Assembly (NCBI GenBank): GCA_963920575.1
Contig: OY986975.1
Coordinates: 14,755,863 to 14,819,862 of the forward strand
Reading direction: 5' to 3'
Source of the DNA: Narthecium ossifragum
Taxonomy: Eukaryota > Streptophyta > Magnoliopsida > Dioscoreales > Nartheciaceae
DNA: 64,000 bases
The first letter of the stretch is position 1. The number at the start of each line of letters is the position of its first letter. This document shows positions 63,690-64,000 of this stretch, in pieces. Made by a program: the position numbers and the translations under genes. The notes under the pieces were generated by a model. It did no database searches. It had not been told where the DNA came from and worked only from the letters and a program-made list of their open reading frames with translations.

Positions 63690-64000
63690 TGATTGATATA
63701 GTGGAACTCACGAGAGAAAGATGAATGGAGAGGCAACATTCTCCACACCCTGTATTGTGGTTTGCCCTTATATATATATCATATACATCTCCTTAATCAG
63801 GAGCACTGTTTAAGGAAGAATTACAAAGGATCCTACTGTACAATTACTATAATGAGAACATACTAAACAAGAAAAGGAGCTGATTGAGAGTTGACAGAAC
63901 TGATTGAGAGATGATTAAGAGATCCATGTCAACACTCCCCCTCAAATTGATGATGACTCATCATCAGTTTGTTAAGCAAGTTGTCATGATGCTTCTTGGA
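63690..64000 (-). mobile_element. Ty1/copia element in reverse orientation: 3' LTR and polypurine tract, continuing off the right edge
   Basis: On the minus strand the purine tract AATTTGAGGGGGAG (63936-63949) is followed by an LTR starting TGTTGACATGG at 63935 and ending at 63690 (TG...CA ends, about 246 bp). CATCAATTTGAGGGGGAGTG is a common 3' signature of plant copia elements. It appears to have landed in the copia gag just to the left. The matching target duplication would be outside the window. Confidence 0.7.

Overview
This is a stretch of plant nuclear genome, most likely from a monocot. I infer this from two protein-coding genes of plant families whose first exons are very GC-rich while the later exons of one are much less so, from very heavy loads of plant transposable elements (Ty3/gypsy, Ty1/copia, L1-type LINE, PIF/Harbinger, Mutator-like, MITEs), and from an assembly gap of 200 N. 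The species cannot be named from the sequence alone. Only two host genes are recognisable, both on the minus strand; nearly all the rest is mobile DNA.

Layout. 1-4097: AT-rich sequence with no recognised gene, probably intron of the next gene. 4098-4550: first exon of a DUF3537 membrane-protein gene, the rest lying off the left edge. 4551-8045: MITEs, a Mutator-like element nested in another, and simple and duplicated repeats. 8046-29177: a PIF/Harbinger DNA transposon whose Myb-like gene is split by a 16.8-kb insertion. The insertion is a gag-only Ty3/gypsy retrotransposon (element A, 11119-27952), which is itself split in its right LTR by a near-complete 10.46-kb Athila-like Ty3/gypsy element (16096-26557). 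Every junction keeps its target-site duplication (TAA, TCCTT, GTGTG), so the order of insertion can be read directly.

30759-57165: a complete six-exon 4-coumarate-CoA-ligase-like (acyl-CoA synthetase) gene on the minus strand, 546 codons, ending in the peroxisomal signal SKL. Exon 1 (56158-57165) is separated from exon 2 (33627-33816) by a first intron of about 22.3 kb. That intron holds a 5'-truncated LINE (33980-48109), interrupted by a degenerate Ty3/gypsy element (element B, 37286-47871). Element B in turn carries a Mutator-like element (38565-39711) and a solo LTR (42269-43847). A second LINE fragment, the N gap and a decayed MuDR-type transposon with a plant mobile domain follow. Intron 2 carries a MITE with Mutator-like ends.

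57166-64000: the 4CL-like gene's upstream region, a roughly 1-kb foldback (long inverted repeat) element about 310 bp from its start codon, three tandem copies of a 365-bp unit with a tRNA-like B box, AT-rich repeats, a LINE RNase H fragment and two copia-type retroelements in opposite orientation at the right edge.

Together the window is a case of two small genes embedded in, and one of them expanded by, successive transposon insertions. The Harbinger genes are broken mainly by TGA codons at arginine positions, the pattern expected from decay of methylated CpG. The LTRs of several retroelement families share unusual arrays of the palindrome GATCGATC or of a GACCGT-type motif.
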